From NCBI RefSeq assembly GCF_028747205.1, contig NZ_CP112880.1:186001-250000 (forward strand): a stretch of DNA of 64,000 bases. The letters run 5' to 3'. A program made the position numbers and the translations under genes. Positions 7,343 to 15,879 of the stretch are shown piece by piece. The first letter of the stretch is position 1. Each line of letters begins with the position of its first letter. The notes under the pieces are model-generated. The model had not been told where the DNA came from and searched no databases. It was given only the letters and a program-made list of their open reading frames with translations. The DNA comes from Streptomyces sp. CA-278952. Its GTDB lineage: Bacteria > Actinomycetota > Actinomycetes > Streptomycetales > Streptomycetaceae.

Positions 7343-8676
7343 GCGAAGTGGCCCTTCTTCTCCTCGCCCTCGCGCTGACACTGGCATGCGCGGTGTTCGT
7401 CGCGGCCGAGTTCTCGCTCACGACCATCGAGCGCAGCGAGCTCGAACGCGCGGTGAAGGCCGGGGAGCGTGGTGCCGAGAGCGCCCTCAAGGCGGCGAAG
7501 CGGCTCACCTTCCAGCTCTCCGGCGCCCAGCTCGGCATCACCGTGACCTCCCTGGTCATCGGCATGCTGGCCGAGCCGTCCCTCGCGGTACTGCTGCGCG
7601 GCCCGCTGGAGGGCGCCGGACTTCCGGCCGGCGCCGTGTCCACGGTCGCCACCCTCCTCGGTGTGGCCGTCTCCACCGTCGTCCTCATGGTCATCGGTGA
7701 GCTGGTCCCGAAGAACTGGGCGATCTCCAGCCCGCTCACGGTGGCCAAGGTCGTCTCGACCCCGCAGCGTGCCTTCACGGCCTGTTTCGCTCCGCTGATC
7801 CGGCACCTCAACAACACCGCGAACCGTTTCGTGCGCCGCCTGGGCCTGGAGCCGGCCGAGGAGCTGGCCTCCGCCCGTACGCCGCAGGAACTGATCGCGC
7901 TCGCTCAGCACTCCGCCCGCGAGGGCGCCATCGAGCAGGACTCGGCCGAGCTGTTCGTCCGCACCCTGCACCTGGCGGAGCTGTCCGCCGAGAACGTGAT
8001 GACGCCGCGCGTCGACGTCCGGGCGCTGGAGGCACACGCCACCGCCGCCGACGCCGCCAACCTGACCCTGGCCACCGGCCTGTCCCGCTTCCCGGTCTAC
8101 CGGGACAGCCTGGACGAGGTCATCGGCACGGTCCACATCCGCGATGTGCTCGCCCTGGACGAGTCCGAGCGGGGCCGGACGCCCGTCACGGCCCTGGCGA
8201 CCGAGCCGCTCCTCGTACCCGACTCGCTGCCCGTCGACCGGCTGCTCGCGCAGTTGCGCAAGCACCGGACGATGGCGGTGGTGATCGACGAATACGGCGG
8301 TACGGCGGGGGTCGCCACCGTCGAGGACATCGTCGAGGAGGTCGTCGGCGAGGTCCGCGACGAGCACGACCCCCACGAGCGCCCCGACCTCGCACCGGTC
8401 GAGCCGCTCGGCGACGGGCGCCCGGTCTGGGAGGCCGAGGGAAGCATCAGGCTGGACCAGCTCGACCGGATCGGCTTCGACGCGCCGGAAGGCCCCTACG
8501 AGACGCTCGCCGGTCTCCTGGCCAACCAACTGGCCCGCATCCCGGTCCGTACGGACCGGGTGGAGGTCGACGGCTGGCAGTTCGACGTGCTCGACATCGA
8601 GCACCACCGGGCCGACCGGGTCCGGATCAGCGCGCCCGCACCGGCGCCGGCCCTCGTGGAGGAGGACGCCCGATGA
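7339..8676 (+). CDS. CNNM/HlyC/CorC-type transporter, full-length
   Basis: 445 residues from a GTG at 7339 with GGAGG seven bases upstream. Domains in order: a DUF21/CNNM membrane domain of about four helices (1-190; LLLALALTLACAVFVAAEFS, ELVPKNWAISSP), a pair of CBS domains (about 200-345; MTPRVDVRALE, MAVVIDEYGGTAGVATVEDI) and a CorC_HlyC C-terminal domain (about 360-435). Family members are membrane proteins implicated in Mg2+/Co2+ efflux or homeostasis, with the CBS pair binding adenine nucleotides. It overlaps the next gene by ATGA, so the two are made together and may form a heterodimer. Confidence 0.9.
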   Translation: MSEVALLLLALALTLACAVFVAAEFSLTTIERSELERAVKAGERGAESALKAAKRLTFQLSGAQLGITVTSLVIGMLAEPSLAVLLRGPLEGAGLPAGAVSTVATLLGVAVSTVVLMVIGELVPKNWAISSPLTVAKVVSTPQRAFTACFAPLIRHLNNTANRFVRRLGLEPAEELASARTPQELIALAQHSAREGAIEQDSAELFVRTLHLAELSAENVMTPRVDVRALEAHATAADAANLTLATGLSRFPVYRDSLDEVIGTVHIRDVLALDESERGRTPVTALATEPLLVPDSLPVDRLLAQLRKHRTMAVVIDEYGGTAGVATVEDIVEEVVGEVRDEHDPHERPDLAPVEPLGDGRPVWEAEGSIRLDQLDRIGFDAPEGPYETLAGLLANQLARIPVRTDRVEVDGWQFDVLDIEHHRADRVRISAPAPAPALVEEDAR

Positions 8677-9689
8677 CCGCCATCCAGCTCGCCATCGGCG
8701 CGCTCACCCTCCTCACCAACGCGTTCTTCGTGGGCGCGGAGTTCGCCCTCATCTCGGTCCGCCGCAGCCAGATCGAACCGCAGGCCATGCGGGGCAGCCG
8801 ACGCGCGAAGAGCGCCCTGTGGGGCCTCGAACACCTGTCGGCCGCCATGGCCACCGCACAGCTCGGCATCACCATCTCCTCCCTGGTGCTGGGCGCCGTC
8901 GCGGAACCGGCCATCGCCCATCTGCTGGAGCCGCCGTTCGACGCGGTCGGCGTGCCGGAGGCGCTGGTCCACCCGATCGCCTTCGTGATCGCGCTGACGC
9001 TGGCGACGTATCTGCACATGCTCATCGGCGAGATGATCCCGAAGAACATCGCGCTCGCCGCCCCCGTCGCCACCGCGCTGGCACTGGGGCCGCCCCTGGT
9101 CGGCCTGACCCGGGCGCTGCGGCCGGTCATCTTCGGCATCAACGCCTTCGCCAACATGCTGCTGCGGCTGCTCAAGGTCGACACCAAGGACGAGGTCGCC
9201 TCGGTATTCACGGACGACGAGCTCGTGCGGCTGGTCAAGGACTCCAGCGACGCCGGGCTGCTGGCCCCGGCCGACGGGGAGCGTCTGCGGGACGCGTTGG
9301 AGCTCGGAACCCGGCCGGTCGGCGAGGTGATGGTCCCGCTGAACCGGACCGTCACCGTCGACCTGGGCATCACCCCGCAGGGTCTGGAGCGGGCCGCCGT
9401 CGCCTCGGGATTCTCCCGGCTGCCGGTCACCGGGCCCGACGACGGGCTGCTGGGCTACTTCCACATCAAGGACGCCCTCGGCGTCGCGGAGCGCACCAAG
9501 GCGCTGCCCACGAGCGCCCTCCACCCCGTCATCCGGGTCGAGATCGACACCCCGCTCGACGACACCCTCACCGCGATGCGTGCAGCCGGTACGCATCTCG
9601 CGGCGGTCGCCGGGGACAAGGGCACGGTGATCGGCTTCGTGACCATGGAGGACGTACTGGACGAGCTGGTGGGGGCCGCCGCGGTCTGA
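8673..9689 (+). CDS. CNNM/CorC-type transporter, short paralogue
   Basis: 338 residues; the ATG at 8673 overlaps the previous stop (ATGA). It has the same membrane domain (LTNAFFVGAEFALISVRRSQ, LIGEMIPKNIALAAP) and a CBS pair (VMVPLNRTVTVDL, VIGFVTMEDVLDELVG) but stops there, so the CorC_HlyC C-terminal domain of its partner is absent. Tandem long and short CNNM genes are common in actinomycetes. The pair probably forms one transport complex in the cytoplasmic membrane. Transcription likely ends at the hairpin at 9729-9758. Confidence 0.88.
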   Translation: MTAIQLAIGALTLLTNAFFVGAEFALISVRRSQIEPQAMRGSRRAKSALWGLEHLSAAMATAQLGITISSLVLGAVAEPAIAHLLEPPFDAVGVPEALVHPIAFVIALTLATYLHMLIGEMIPKNIALAAPVATALALGPPLVGLTRALRPVIFGINAFANMLLRLLKVDTKDEVASVFTDDELVRLVKDSSDAGLLAPADGERLRDALELGTRPVGEVMVPLNRTVTVDLGITPQGLERAAVASGFSRLPVTGPDDGLLGYFHIKDALGVAERTKALPTSALHPVIRVEIDTPLDDTLTAMRAAGTHLAAVAGDKGTVIGFVTMEDVLDELVGAAAV

Positions 9690-9728
9690 CCGGCCCGGCG
9701 GTGAACTCCACCGCGCGAAGCGGAAGAA

Positions 9729-9758
9729 GAGGCGGCCCGTCGTCCGACGGGCCGCCTC
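9729..9758 (+). terminator. Hairpin terminator after the transporter operon
   Basis: The 14-base arm GAGGCGGCCCGTCG is followed after two bases by its exact reverse complement, forming a very stable stem 40 bases after the last stop codon. The short T-containing tail (CACTCTTCC) is a weak U-tract. Confidence 0.75.
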
Positions 9759-9814
9759 CCACTCTTCCCGGCGGAGGGCTCTGCCGGTCCGGCCCGAGCG
9801 CGTAAGCTCGGCGA

Positions 9815-10435
9815 ATGGCCAAGTACTTCGACGTGCACCCCGCAAATCCCCAGCCCCGCACCATCAGCACGGTGGTCGACAGCATCCGGTCCGGTGCGCT
9901 CGTCGCGTATCCGACCGACTCGTGCTACGCGCTGGGCTGCCAGTTGGGCAACCGTGACGCCCTCGGCCGGATCCGGTCGATCCGGAACCTCGACGACAAG
10001 CACCACTTCACCCTGGTGTGCCGCGACTTCGCGCAGCTGTCGCAGTTCGTCCGCGTGGACAACGACGTGTTCCGGGCGGTCAAGGCGGCGACGCCCGGCA
10101 GCTACACCTTCATCCTTCCGGCGACGAAGGAGGTTCCCCGCCAGCTGCTGCACCCGAAGAAGAAGACCGTCGGCGTGCGCATCCCCGACCACGTCGTGAC
10201 CCAGGCGCTCGTCGCCGAGCTCGGCGAGCCGCTGCTCTCCAGCACCCTGTTGCTGCCAAACGAGGAGGAGCCGCTGACGCAGGGCTGGGAGATCAAGGAG
10301 CGGCTGGAGCACGAGGTGGACGCCGTCATCGACTCGGGCGACTGCGGCACCGAGCTGACCACGGTCATCGACTTCTCCGGCGACGAGCCCGAGATCGTAC
10401 GCCGCGGAGCCGGGGACACGTCCCGCTTCGAGTAG
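9815..10435 (+). CDS. YciO/YrdC/Sua5-family protein (L-threonylcarbamoyladenylate synthase type)
   Basis: 206 residues from the ATG at 9815. The YrdC fold is clear: GALVAYPTDSCYALGCQLGN, the SIRNLDDKHHFTLVCRD block, a PGSYTFILPATKEVP strand and KKKTVGVRIPDH, which line the nucleotide and threonine site. The KHHFTLVC variant and the short length place it in the YciO branch rather than the core TsaC enzyme that starts tRNA t6A37 synthesis, so the actual activity may be weaker or different. It is a single gene between two terminators or small hypotheticals. Confidence 0.85.
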   Translation: MAKYFDVHPANPQPRTISTVVDSIRSGALVAYPTDSCYALGCQLGNRDALGRIRSIRNLDDKHHFTLVCRDFAQLSQFVRVDNDVFRAVKAATPGSYTFILPATKEVPRQLLHPKKKTVGVRIPDHVVTQALVAELGEPLLSSTLLLPNEEEPLTQGWEIKERLEHEVDAVIDSGDCGTELTTVIDFSGDEPEIVRRGAGDTSRFE

Positions 10436-10513
10436 CCCGTACGGCGGCGGGGTCCGCCGCGCGCCGGTCGCCGGTCCTCCCCCCGTCGCCCGTGACGGGG
10501 GAGACTGGCGGGC

Positions 10514-11134
10514 GTGACAGGTGAGCGACTGCGGTTCGACGGCTGGATCGCCGGTGTGGGGACCGCCTCGGGCACCCGGCTGGTGGTCGGCCACTGGCCG
10601 CGTTCGCCGTTCGGGGCGTTCAGCGACGTCATGGTCGAGCATCCCGACGGCGTACGGGTCCTGCTGGCCCCGTCCCGGCGGATCGCGGACTTCGTCGCCG
10701 CCACGTACCGCTTCGACCGGGTCGAGGTGGTGCCCGTGACCGTCACGGTCGCCGGCGACACCTGGCTCGTCGAGGCGGGGCCGCTGCGTCTGCGGCTGCG
10801 GGCGGGACGCCGCTCCGCCCTCGGCCTGCTGCTGTCCGCCGTACCGGCCCCGCTCGCCCGCAGCCCGCTCTGGGCCGCGCTGTGCGACGTGCCGGCCCGG
10901 CTGCTGATGCCCGGGGTACGCACCCTGGGCCGTGCGGGTCCCGGGCGGCGGGAGTGGTACGGGGCGCGGGGGCTGCGGCCGGTCGTGGCCGCCGACGCCG
11001 TGCTGGACGGGGCGGGCCTGGGGCGGCTCGCCCCGCTTGATCCGCCCGTCGCCTTCGGGTTCGGCTCCGCCCCGCGCAGGCCCTCCCTGGTGCGCGTCAC
11101 CACAACGGTGGAACTCTCGACCGCCGGGCGCTGA
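10514..11134 (+). CDS. Conserved actinobacterial hypothetical protein
   Basis: 206 residues from a GTG at 10514. The sequence opens with RFDGWIAGVGTASGTRLVVG and continues with short strands (DVMVEHPDGVRVLLAPSRRI), then a hydrophobic loop LGLLLSAVPAPLARSPLWAAL that could be a re-entrant or membrane-associated helix, and ends in a beta hairpin. No catalytic motif, signal peptide or named domain is recognised. The codon bias is fully consistent with a real gene, and transcription likely ends at the hairpin just after its stop. Confidence 0.7.
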   Translation: MTGERLRFDGWIAGVGTASGTRLVVGHWPRSPFGAFSDVMVEHPDGVRVLLAPSRRIADFVAATYRFDRVEVVPVTVTVAGDTWLVEAGPLRLRLRAGRRSALGLLLSAVPAPLARSPLWAALCDVPARLLMPGVRTLGRAGPGRREWYGARGLRPVVAADAVLDGAGLGRLAPLDPPVAFGFGSAPRRPSLVRVTTTVELSTAGR

Positions 11135-11135
11135 A

Positions 11136-11160
11136 GCCCTCCCCGGCCCCCGGGGAGGGC
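11136..11160 (+). terminator. Hairpin terminator
   Basis: The arm GCCCTCCCCG pairs with CGGGGAGGGC across a five-base loop, one base after the stop codon of the gene ending at 11134. Confidence 0.7.
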
Positions 11161-11250
11161 GCGGGAGCCTTTTCAGGAGCGGCTTCTGCCCGCCGTCGGA
11201 GGGGGCGGGCCGGGGATGCGAGGGTGCGGGGCGCGTCGCAGGGTGGACCC

Positions 11251-11475
11251 ATGGCGAATCCCCCGATCGTCATCCACCGGCCGACCCCCTCGGGCGGCCG
11301 CCGGGTGACCGTGCACTACGAAGGCCGGGACGAGATACTCGGGCTGGCCCACAGCGACCACGACGTGATCGTGTTCCTGAACGAGGCCGGCCTCGAAGAA
11401 GCGGACCGGATCCTCGACAATCCGGTCTGGGTGGAGTGGCGGGGCGGGCGGGCCCACCACTACGAAGCGGCCTGA
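11251..11475 (+). CDS. Small conserved hypothetical protein
   Basis: 74 residues from the ATG at 11251 (an in-frame start at 11224 would add nine unlikely residues). The short sequence has a strand-rich opening (IVIHRPTPSGGRRVTVHYEG) and the block VIVFLNEAGLEEADRILDNP followed by VWVEWRGGRAHHYEAA. It resembles small Streptomyces proteins of unknown role. Its 3' end overlaps the converging kinase gene by 16 bases. Confidence 0.65.
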   Translation: MANPPIVIHRPTPSGGRRVTVHYEGRDEILGLAHSDHDVIVFLNEAGLEEADRILDNPVWVEWRGGRAHHYEAA

Positions 11476-12029
11476 GGGGCCTCATCACCTGAACCTCCCG
11501 CACCGCACAGCCCGTCGAGGATGGCCGAAACCGTCTCCTTGGGCGTCTGACCGGAGGTGTCCAGCCACAGGCCGATACGGGGCGTCCCGCTCCGCAGAAG
11601 CTCGTCGAACGCTTCGACCGTCCACTCCCCGTACCCCGTCTTCGCCCGGGTTTCCTCCCTTTCGCGCACGGCCGCGGGTGAGGGGGCCAGCACGACGACG
11701 TGGAGCGGACGGGTGCGGACCCTGTCGACGTAGCGGGGCAGGTCCTCACCGAGGACGATGTCCTGGACGACGGCCGTCCATCCGTCGTCCGCGTAGGCGT
11801 CGGCCACCTGTGCCGAGATCCGTTGGCGGAGGTCGAGCTGGCTCCGCGCCTCTTCCGCCTCGCCGGGTGTCATCTCCGCCCGGCCGGAGACGATCATGCG
11901 GCGGAAGACGTCTCCGCGCACATGGACCGCGCGTGGCAGGCTCTCCGCCAGGAGCTGGGCGACGGTGGACTTCCCCGCGGCCATCACTCCAGTGATCAGT
12001 ACGACACAGGGTCCGAGGTCGGTGCCCAT
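11460..12029 (-). CDS. P-loop kinase-like protein (AAA_33 / phosphotransferase)
   Basis: 189 residues from the ATG at 12029, chosen because GGAGGAAG lies directly upstream; an in-frame start at 12068 would overlap the preceding gene. Walker A is GVMAAGKST (residues about 14-22), followed by HVRGDVFRRMI, a QDIVLGEDLPRYVDRV switch-like segment and the lid residues in the VREREETRAKTGYG block. This matches small-molecule kinases of the AAA_33 type, several of which inactivate antibiotics, including the chloramphenicol phosphotransferase family. The substrate is unknown. It lies 35 bp after the ABC-F gene and may be part of the same resistance operon. Confidence 0.75.
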   Translation of the reverse strand: MGTDLGPCVVLITGVMAAGKSTVAQLLAESLPRAVHVRGDVFRRMIVSGRAEMTPGEAEEARSQLDLRQRISAQVADAYADDGWTAVVQDIVLGEDLPRYVDRVRTRPLHVVVLAPSPAAVREREETRAKTGYGEWTVEAFDELLRSGTPRIGLWLDTSGQTPKETVSAILDGLCGAGGSGDEAPQAAS

Positions 12030-12064
12030 CAAGATCTCTTCCTCCTTCGATCGTGCGGTGGGTG

Positions 12065-13741
12065 TCACGCCGTGCCCGCCGGGGTCGGCTGCGGGCTTCC
12101 GAGCAGTGCGCGGACCTCCTGGGCGTCGGTCTCACGCAGTGTGTCGTCCAGCAGGATCCAGCGGGTGATGCCCACGGACTCCAGGAAGGGCAGATCGTGG
12201 CCGGCGATGACGAGCGCGCCCTCGTAGGACTCCAGGGCACTCGTCAGCTGCCGCACGCTGGCCAGATCGAGGTTGTTCGTCGGCTCGTCCAGCAGAAGCA
12301 GCTGGGGGGCGGGGGCGGCGAGCATGGTCGCCGCGAGGGCGGCCCGGAAGCGTTCGCCGCCCGAGAGGGTGCCCGCCGGCTGCTCCGCGCGGGCCCCCTT
12401 GAACAGGAACCGGGCGAGCTGGGAGCGGATCTGGTTGTCGGCGGTGCCCGGGGCTGTTCGGGCGACGTTGTCGGCGACGCTCAGGGCGTCGTCGAGGACG
12501 TCCAGCCGCTGCGGAAGGAACTTCAGCGGCACCGCGGCCGTGGCCTCCCCGGTGCTCGGCGCGAGCTCCCCGGTGAGCGCCCGCAGCAGTGTCGTCTTGC
12601 CGGCGCCGTTGCGGCCGACCAGGGCGATGCGTTCGGGTCCCTTCACCTGGAGGCTGCCCTCGCGCAGCCGCCCGTAGGGGAGGCTCAGGTCCCGTACGGT
12701 CAGGACGGTGCGGCCCGCGGGCACCGCGGTGTGGGGCAGGCTCACCTTGATCTCGGCGTCCCGGCGAATGGCTTCGGCGGCTTCCTCCCTTCGCTCGCGG
12801 GCCTCGTCGAGCCGGTCCTCGTGCAGCCCGCGCAGCCGGTCCCCGGACTCCTGGGCCGAGCGCTTGCGTTCCCCGGCGACGATGCGCGGGGCCTTCCGCT
12901 GGCCGTCGAGTTTCTTGTCGTGGCGCTGACGGCGGGCGACCTTGATCCGGGTCTCCTCCAGTTCTCGCTGCTGACGGCGTACGTCGGCGTCGGCGGCGCG
13001 CAGCATCCGCCCGGCGGCCTCCTGCTGGGTGGCCAGGGCCTCCTGGTAGGCGGACCAGCCGCCCCCGTACCAGTTGACCGAGCCCGATCGCAGTTCGGCG
13101 ATGCGGTCGACCCGCTCCAGCAGGTCCCGGTCGTGGCTGACGACGATCAGGATGCCGGTGCGCCAGGAGTCGACGGCGTCGTAGAGCCTGCGGCGGGCGA
13201 ACAGGTCCAGGTTGTTGGTCGGCTCGTCGAGGAGGAGGACGTCCGGGCGTTCCAGGAGCAGCGCGGCCAGGCGCAGGAGGACGGTCTCCCCGCCGGACAA
13301 CTGCCCGACGGTGCGGTCCAGTTCGACGGCGCCGAGCCCGAGGGAGCCGAGGGTGGCCAGAGCGCGCTCCTCGACGTCCCAGTCGTCGCCGACGGTCTCG
13401 AAGTGCTCCTCCCGTACGTCTCCGGACTCGATGGCGCGCAGGGCGGCCCGCCGCTCGGCGATGCCGAGGGCCGAATCGACGCGCAGGGAGGTGTCCAGGG
13501 TGATGTTCTGCGGCAGGTGGGCGAGGTTTCCGCCGACCGTGACGGACCCCTCCGAGGGGCGCAGCAGTCCGGCGAACAGGCGCAGCAGGGTCGACTTGCC
13601 GGCGCCGTTGGCTCCGGCCAGACCGGTGCGGCCCCTGGGGACGGTGAGGGAGAGCCCGTCGAAGAGGTTCGTGCCGTCGGGCCACCGGAAGGTGAGGTTG
13701 GAGGCTGCCACGGAGGCGCTGGGCGCGGTGGGATGACTCAT
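12065..13741 (-). CDS. ABC-F family ATPase, possible antibiotic resistance or translation factor
   Basis: 558 residues from the ATG at 13741. Two nucleotide-binding domains are complete: GANGAGKST, LSGGE, LLLDEPTNNLDL in the first half and GRNGAGKTT, LSGGERFRAALAATMLA, LLLDEPTNNLDLASV in the second. A charged linker between them (rich in R/E/K, about 255-345) is the ABC-F interdomain element that enters the ribosomal E site. No membrane domain exists, so this is a soluble protein that acts on the ribosome rather than a transporter. Actinomycete members include macrolide/lincosamide resistance proteins. A long leader (13742-14040) suggests control by ribosome attenuation. Confidence 0.88.
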   Translation of the reverse strand: MSHPTAPSASVAASNLTFRWPDGTNLFDGLSLTVPRGRTGLAGANGAGKSTLLRLFAGLLRPSEGSVTVGGNLAHLPQNITLDTSLRVDSALGIAERRAALRAIESGDVREEHFETVGDDWDVEERALATLGSLGLGAVELDRTVGQLSGGETVLLRLAALLLERPDVLLLDEPTNNLDLFARRRLYDAVDSWRTGILIVVSHDRDLLERVDRIAELRSGSVNWYGGGWSAYQEALATQQEAAGRMLRAADADVRRQQRELEETRIKVARRQRHDKKLDGQRKAPRIVAGERKRSAQESGDRLRGLHEDRLDEARERREEAAEAIRRDAEIKVSLPHTAVPAGRTVLTVRDLSLPYGRLREGSLQVKGPERIALVGRNGAGKTTLLRALTGELAPSTGEATAAVPLKFLPQRLDVLDDALSVADNVARTAPGTADNQIRSQLARFLFKGARAEQPAGTLSGGERFRAALAATMLAAPAPQLLLLDEPTNNLDLASVRQLTSALESYEGALVIAGHDLPFLESVGITRWILLDDTLRETDAQEVRALLGSPQPTPAGTA

Positions 13742-14040
13742 GTGGTTCTCGCAGTCGGAAGCGGGGAGGAACGGGGGGCTTCGTATGCGAACAGCACGCG
13801 GCGACCCGGCCGGGGCCGGAAGGTGGCGGGAAGAACCGTCCTGCGAAGGTGAGGGACGGCTCAGCACCGAGGTCGCACTCACGCGGAAGTCACGGGCGGC
13901 AGAAATGCCGACAGCGTCGTGACCGTGTACGGGCCAGGGCCGTACCGCGCGATGATCGCGGGCCTCAGATGCGCAACGTCCACCTCTATCGGAGACAACA
14001 GGACCCGCGCAGCATAGCCGATGATCTTGCCGGGCGTCGA
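13742..14040 (-). promoter_or_regulatory. Leader region of the ABC-F gene with promoter and possible uORF
   Basis: On the minus strand, TCGACG (14035-14040) and TATGCT (14011-14016) lie 18 bases apart, a fair vegetative promoter with a predicted start near 14004. From there about 260 bases run to the ABC-F ATG. A 34-codon ORF begins with GTG at 13983 and ends at 13879; its C-terminal half is rich in Pro, Gly, Tyr and Thr (GPGPYTV, FLPPVTSA). It has only a weak ribosome site. ABC-F resistance genes are often controlled by stalling on such peptides. Confidence 0.45.
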
Positions 14041-14054
14041 GGGAAGGTGTTGAA

Positions 14055-14086
14055 GGAGCGCTCAGGGAGCGCTCAGGGAGCGCTCT
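14055..14086. repeat. Three near-exact 11-bp tandem repeats (GGAGCGCTCAG)
   Basis: GGAGCGCTCAG occurs at 14055-14065 and 14066-14076, and a third copy with a changed end at 14077-14086. Each carries the palindrome AGCGCT. The array spans the stop codon of the mannosyltransferase gene. Confidence 0.8.
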
Positions 14087-15650
14087 GCGGCGCCGGGGCG
14101 GGCGAGGCGGTGGACACGGAGGTGTCCTGGTTCTCCTCCGAGCCCGCCGGGTCCGCGGGGCCCCGCTGGCCGGGCAGCCGGACGCCGCGCGGCACGACGG
14201 GGGTACGCCGGAGCGCGAGGGTGCCGAGGACGGCGGCGAGGCCGGCCAGCACGAATCCGTAGGGCGGGGTGGCCCCCATGGGGTGGGTCTCGTACACCAA
14301 CGCCGCCGAGAGCACGATCAGGACGGCGGAGAGGCGGCCGTACTGTTCGGTCGCGGCGACGACGGCCATGCCCCACAGCAGGTACCAGGGCTGGACCATG
14401 GGCGAGAGGGCGACCAGGACGAGCAGGGAGAGGCCCAAGGCGTGGGCCGGCGCCATAGCGCCCCGCATCGCACGCCGGGCCAGCACGACGATCGCCCCGA
14501 GCGCCACCGCCAGGCCCAGGGTCTGGACGGCGGACTTGACGGATTCCGCGTCGACACCCAGAAGCAGTTGGGCCAGCTCTCCCAGTCCGAGGCCGATGTC
14601 ACTCGTGACGGAGAGCGCGGTGTGGATGTTCGCGGCGACGCCCTGGGTGCGGAGCCAGCCGAATCCGGTGCCGCTGATCAGTGTGGCCCCTCCGGCCACC
14701 GCGCAGGCGATCAGGCCGGGTGCGAGCAGTCCCATGGCCCAGCGGCGCCATCGGGGGCCGGTCGCGGACGCATGCACGAGAACCCCGATGAACAGGAGTG
14801 CCACGGCCGCCGGGGACTTCACCATCATGGCGAGGCCGACCAGGGCGCTGCCCGAGATCCACCTGCCGCGCAGCGCGAGCACCAGGCCGGCGAGCATCAG
14901 GCCGATCATCAGCCCGTCGTTGTGCACGCCGCCGACCACGTGCATCAGCAGCAGGGGGTTGAGCGCTCCCAGCCACAGGGCGCGGCTCTCGCTGCGGCCG
15001 TGTTCGCGCGCCAGGCGGCGCAGGGACCAGACGATCAGGGCGAGGGAGGCGAGCGCGACGAGCCGCATCGCCAGGACTGCCGGAACGATCGTGCCGCCGG
15101 TGATCCAGGCGACGGCCGCGGAGAGCAGCAGGAAGAGCGGTCCGTAGGGGGCCGGGGTGTCGCGCCAGTGGTTGCCGACGCTCGCGGCGGCGTCGCCGCC
15201 GATGCCGCCGGGGTCCAGGGCGGAGGGGCCGACGGTGTAGACGTCGTGCCCTTCGACGACCATCGAGCCCTGGGCGATGTAGCTGTAGACATCGGCGCTG
15301 TAGAGCGGGGGCGCGAGCAGGAACGGGGCCGTCCACCACGCGAGGGTGACGAGGGTCTCGCGGGCGGTGGAGGCGATCTTGCCGTACTGCCACCAGGCCA
15401 CGACGAGCACGGTCAGTCCGACGTAGGCGAGGACGGCCGCCGCCGCCTTCGTGGCGGACCCGTGGTCGGTCCACAGGCCCCAGGGGTCATGGACCGGCAG
15501 CTTCCCGGCGAACCAGCCGCCGGCGACGATCGCCAGAGATCCTGCCACACCCAGCCGACGGTGCCCGACCGCGCTCAAAGCCCACATGACCGGCCAACCT
15601 ATCGGACAGCCCCGACCGGCCCGCAGCCCCTCCCCCAGCTTGCCCGGCAT
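14073..15650 (-). CDS. MptB-like polyprenol-phosphate-mannose-dependent mannosyltransferase (GT87/DUF2029 type)
   Basis: 525 residues from the ATG at 15650; an ATG at 15587 (MWALSAVGHRR) is also plausible. About twelve hydrophobic segments are present. Acidic residues sit in the LYSADVYSYIAQGSMVVEGH loop, as in the GT-C family where an Asp pair coordinates the donor. A DTPAPYGPLFLLLSA segment and a LNPLLLMHVVGGVHNDGLM motif are typical of MptB and related alpha-mannosyltransferases that use polyprenyl-phosphate mannose to build cell-envelope glycans. The C-terminus is a soluble Pro/Ser-rich tail. Actinomycete homologues include the mycobacterial LM/LAM enzymes, but the acceptor in Streptomyces is not known here. 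Confidence 0.8.
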   Translation of the reverse strand: MPGKLGEGLRAGRGCPIGWPVMWALSAVGHRRLGVAGSLAIVAGGWFAGKLPVHDPWGLWTDHGSATKAAAAVLAYVGLTVLVVAWWQYGKIASTARETLVTLAWWTAPFLLAPPLYSADVYSYIAQGSMVVEGHDVYTVGPSALDPGGIGGDAAASVGNHWRDTPAPYGPLFLLLSAAVAWITGGTIVPAVLAMRLVALASLALIVWSLRRLAREHGRSESRALWLGALNPLLLMHVVGGVHNDGLMIGLMLAGLVLALRGRWISGSALVGLAMMVKSPAAVALLFIGVLVHASATGPRWRRWAMGLLAPGLIACAVAGGATLISGTGFGWLRTQGVAANIHTALSVTSDIGLGLGELAQLLLGVDAESVKSAVQTLGLAVALGAIVVLARRAMRGAMAPAHALGLSLLVLVALSPMVQPWYLLWGMAVVAATEQYGRLSAVLIVLSAALVYETHPMGATPPYGFVLAGLAAVLGTLALRRTPVVPRGVRLPGQRGPADPAGSEENQDTSVSTASPAPAPQSAP

Positions 15651-15788
15651 CCCGGAGGAGGCGCCGCGCCGCATCCGGAGCCCCGGCCGGCCGGCCGTGG
15701 GGCCGTTCCGCACGACGGGGCTCAACGCCGCGCCCACGTAAATCTGTTGGCGTGGGGGCACGCGCGTGCCAGACTCCACCCGTAACCA

Positions 15789-15861
15789 AGGGGCGTAGCT
15801 CAGCGGCCAGAGCGGCGGTCTCCAAAACCGTAGGTCGCAGGTTCGATTCCTGCCGCCCCTG
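15789..15861 (+). tRNA. tRNA-Trp (anticodon CCA)
   Basis: Acceptor arms AGGGGCG (15789-15795) and CGCCCCT (15854-15860) pair perfectly, with discriminator G at 15861 and an encoded CCA at 15862-15864. The D arm (GCTC/GAGC), an anticodon stem gcggt/accgt around CTCCAAA, and a T arm with GTTCGATTCC are all present. The anticodon CCA at 15822-15824 reads UGG, tryptophan. No secE or nusG gene follows, unlike the arrangement I recall for a Streptomyces tRNA-Trp. Confidence 0.97.
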
Positions 15862-15879
15862 CCATCACCACCCGGCCTT

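Noticed and set aside
15789..15864. tRNA-Trp as an integration site for a mobile element
   Set aside because: No integrase gene and no direct repeat of the tRNA 3' end was seen nearby.
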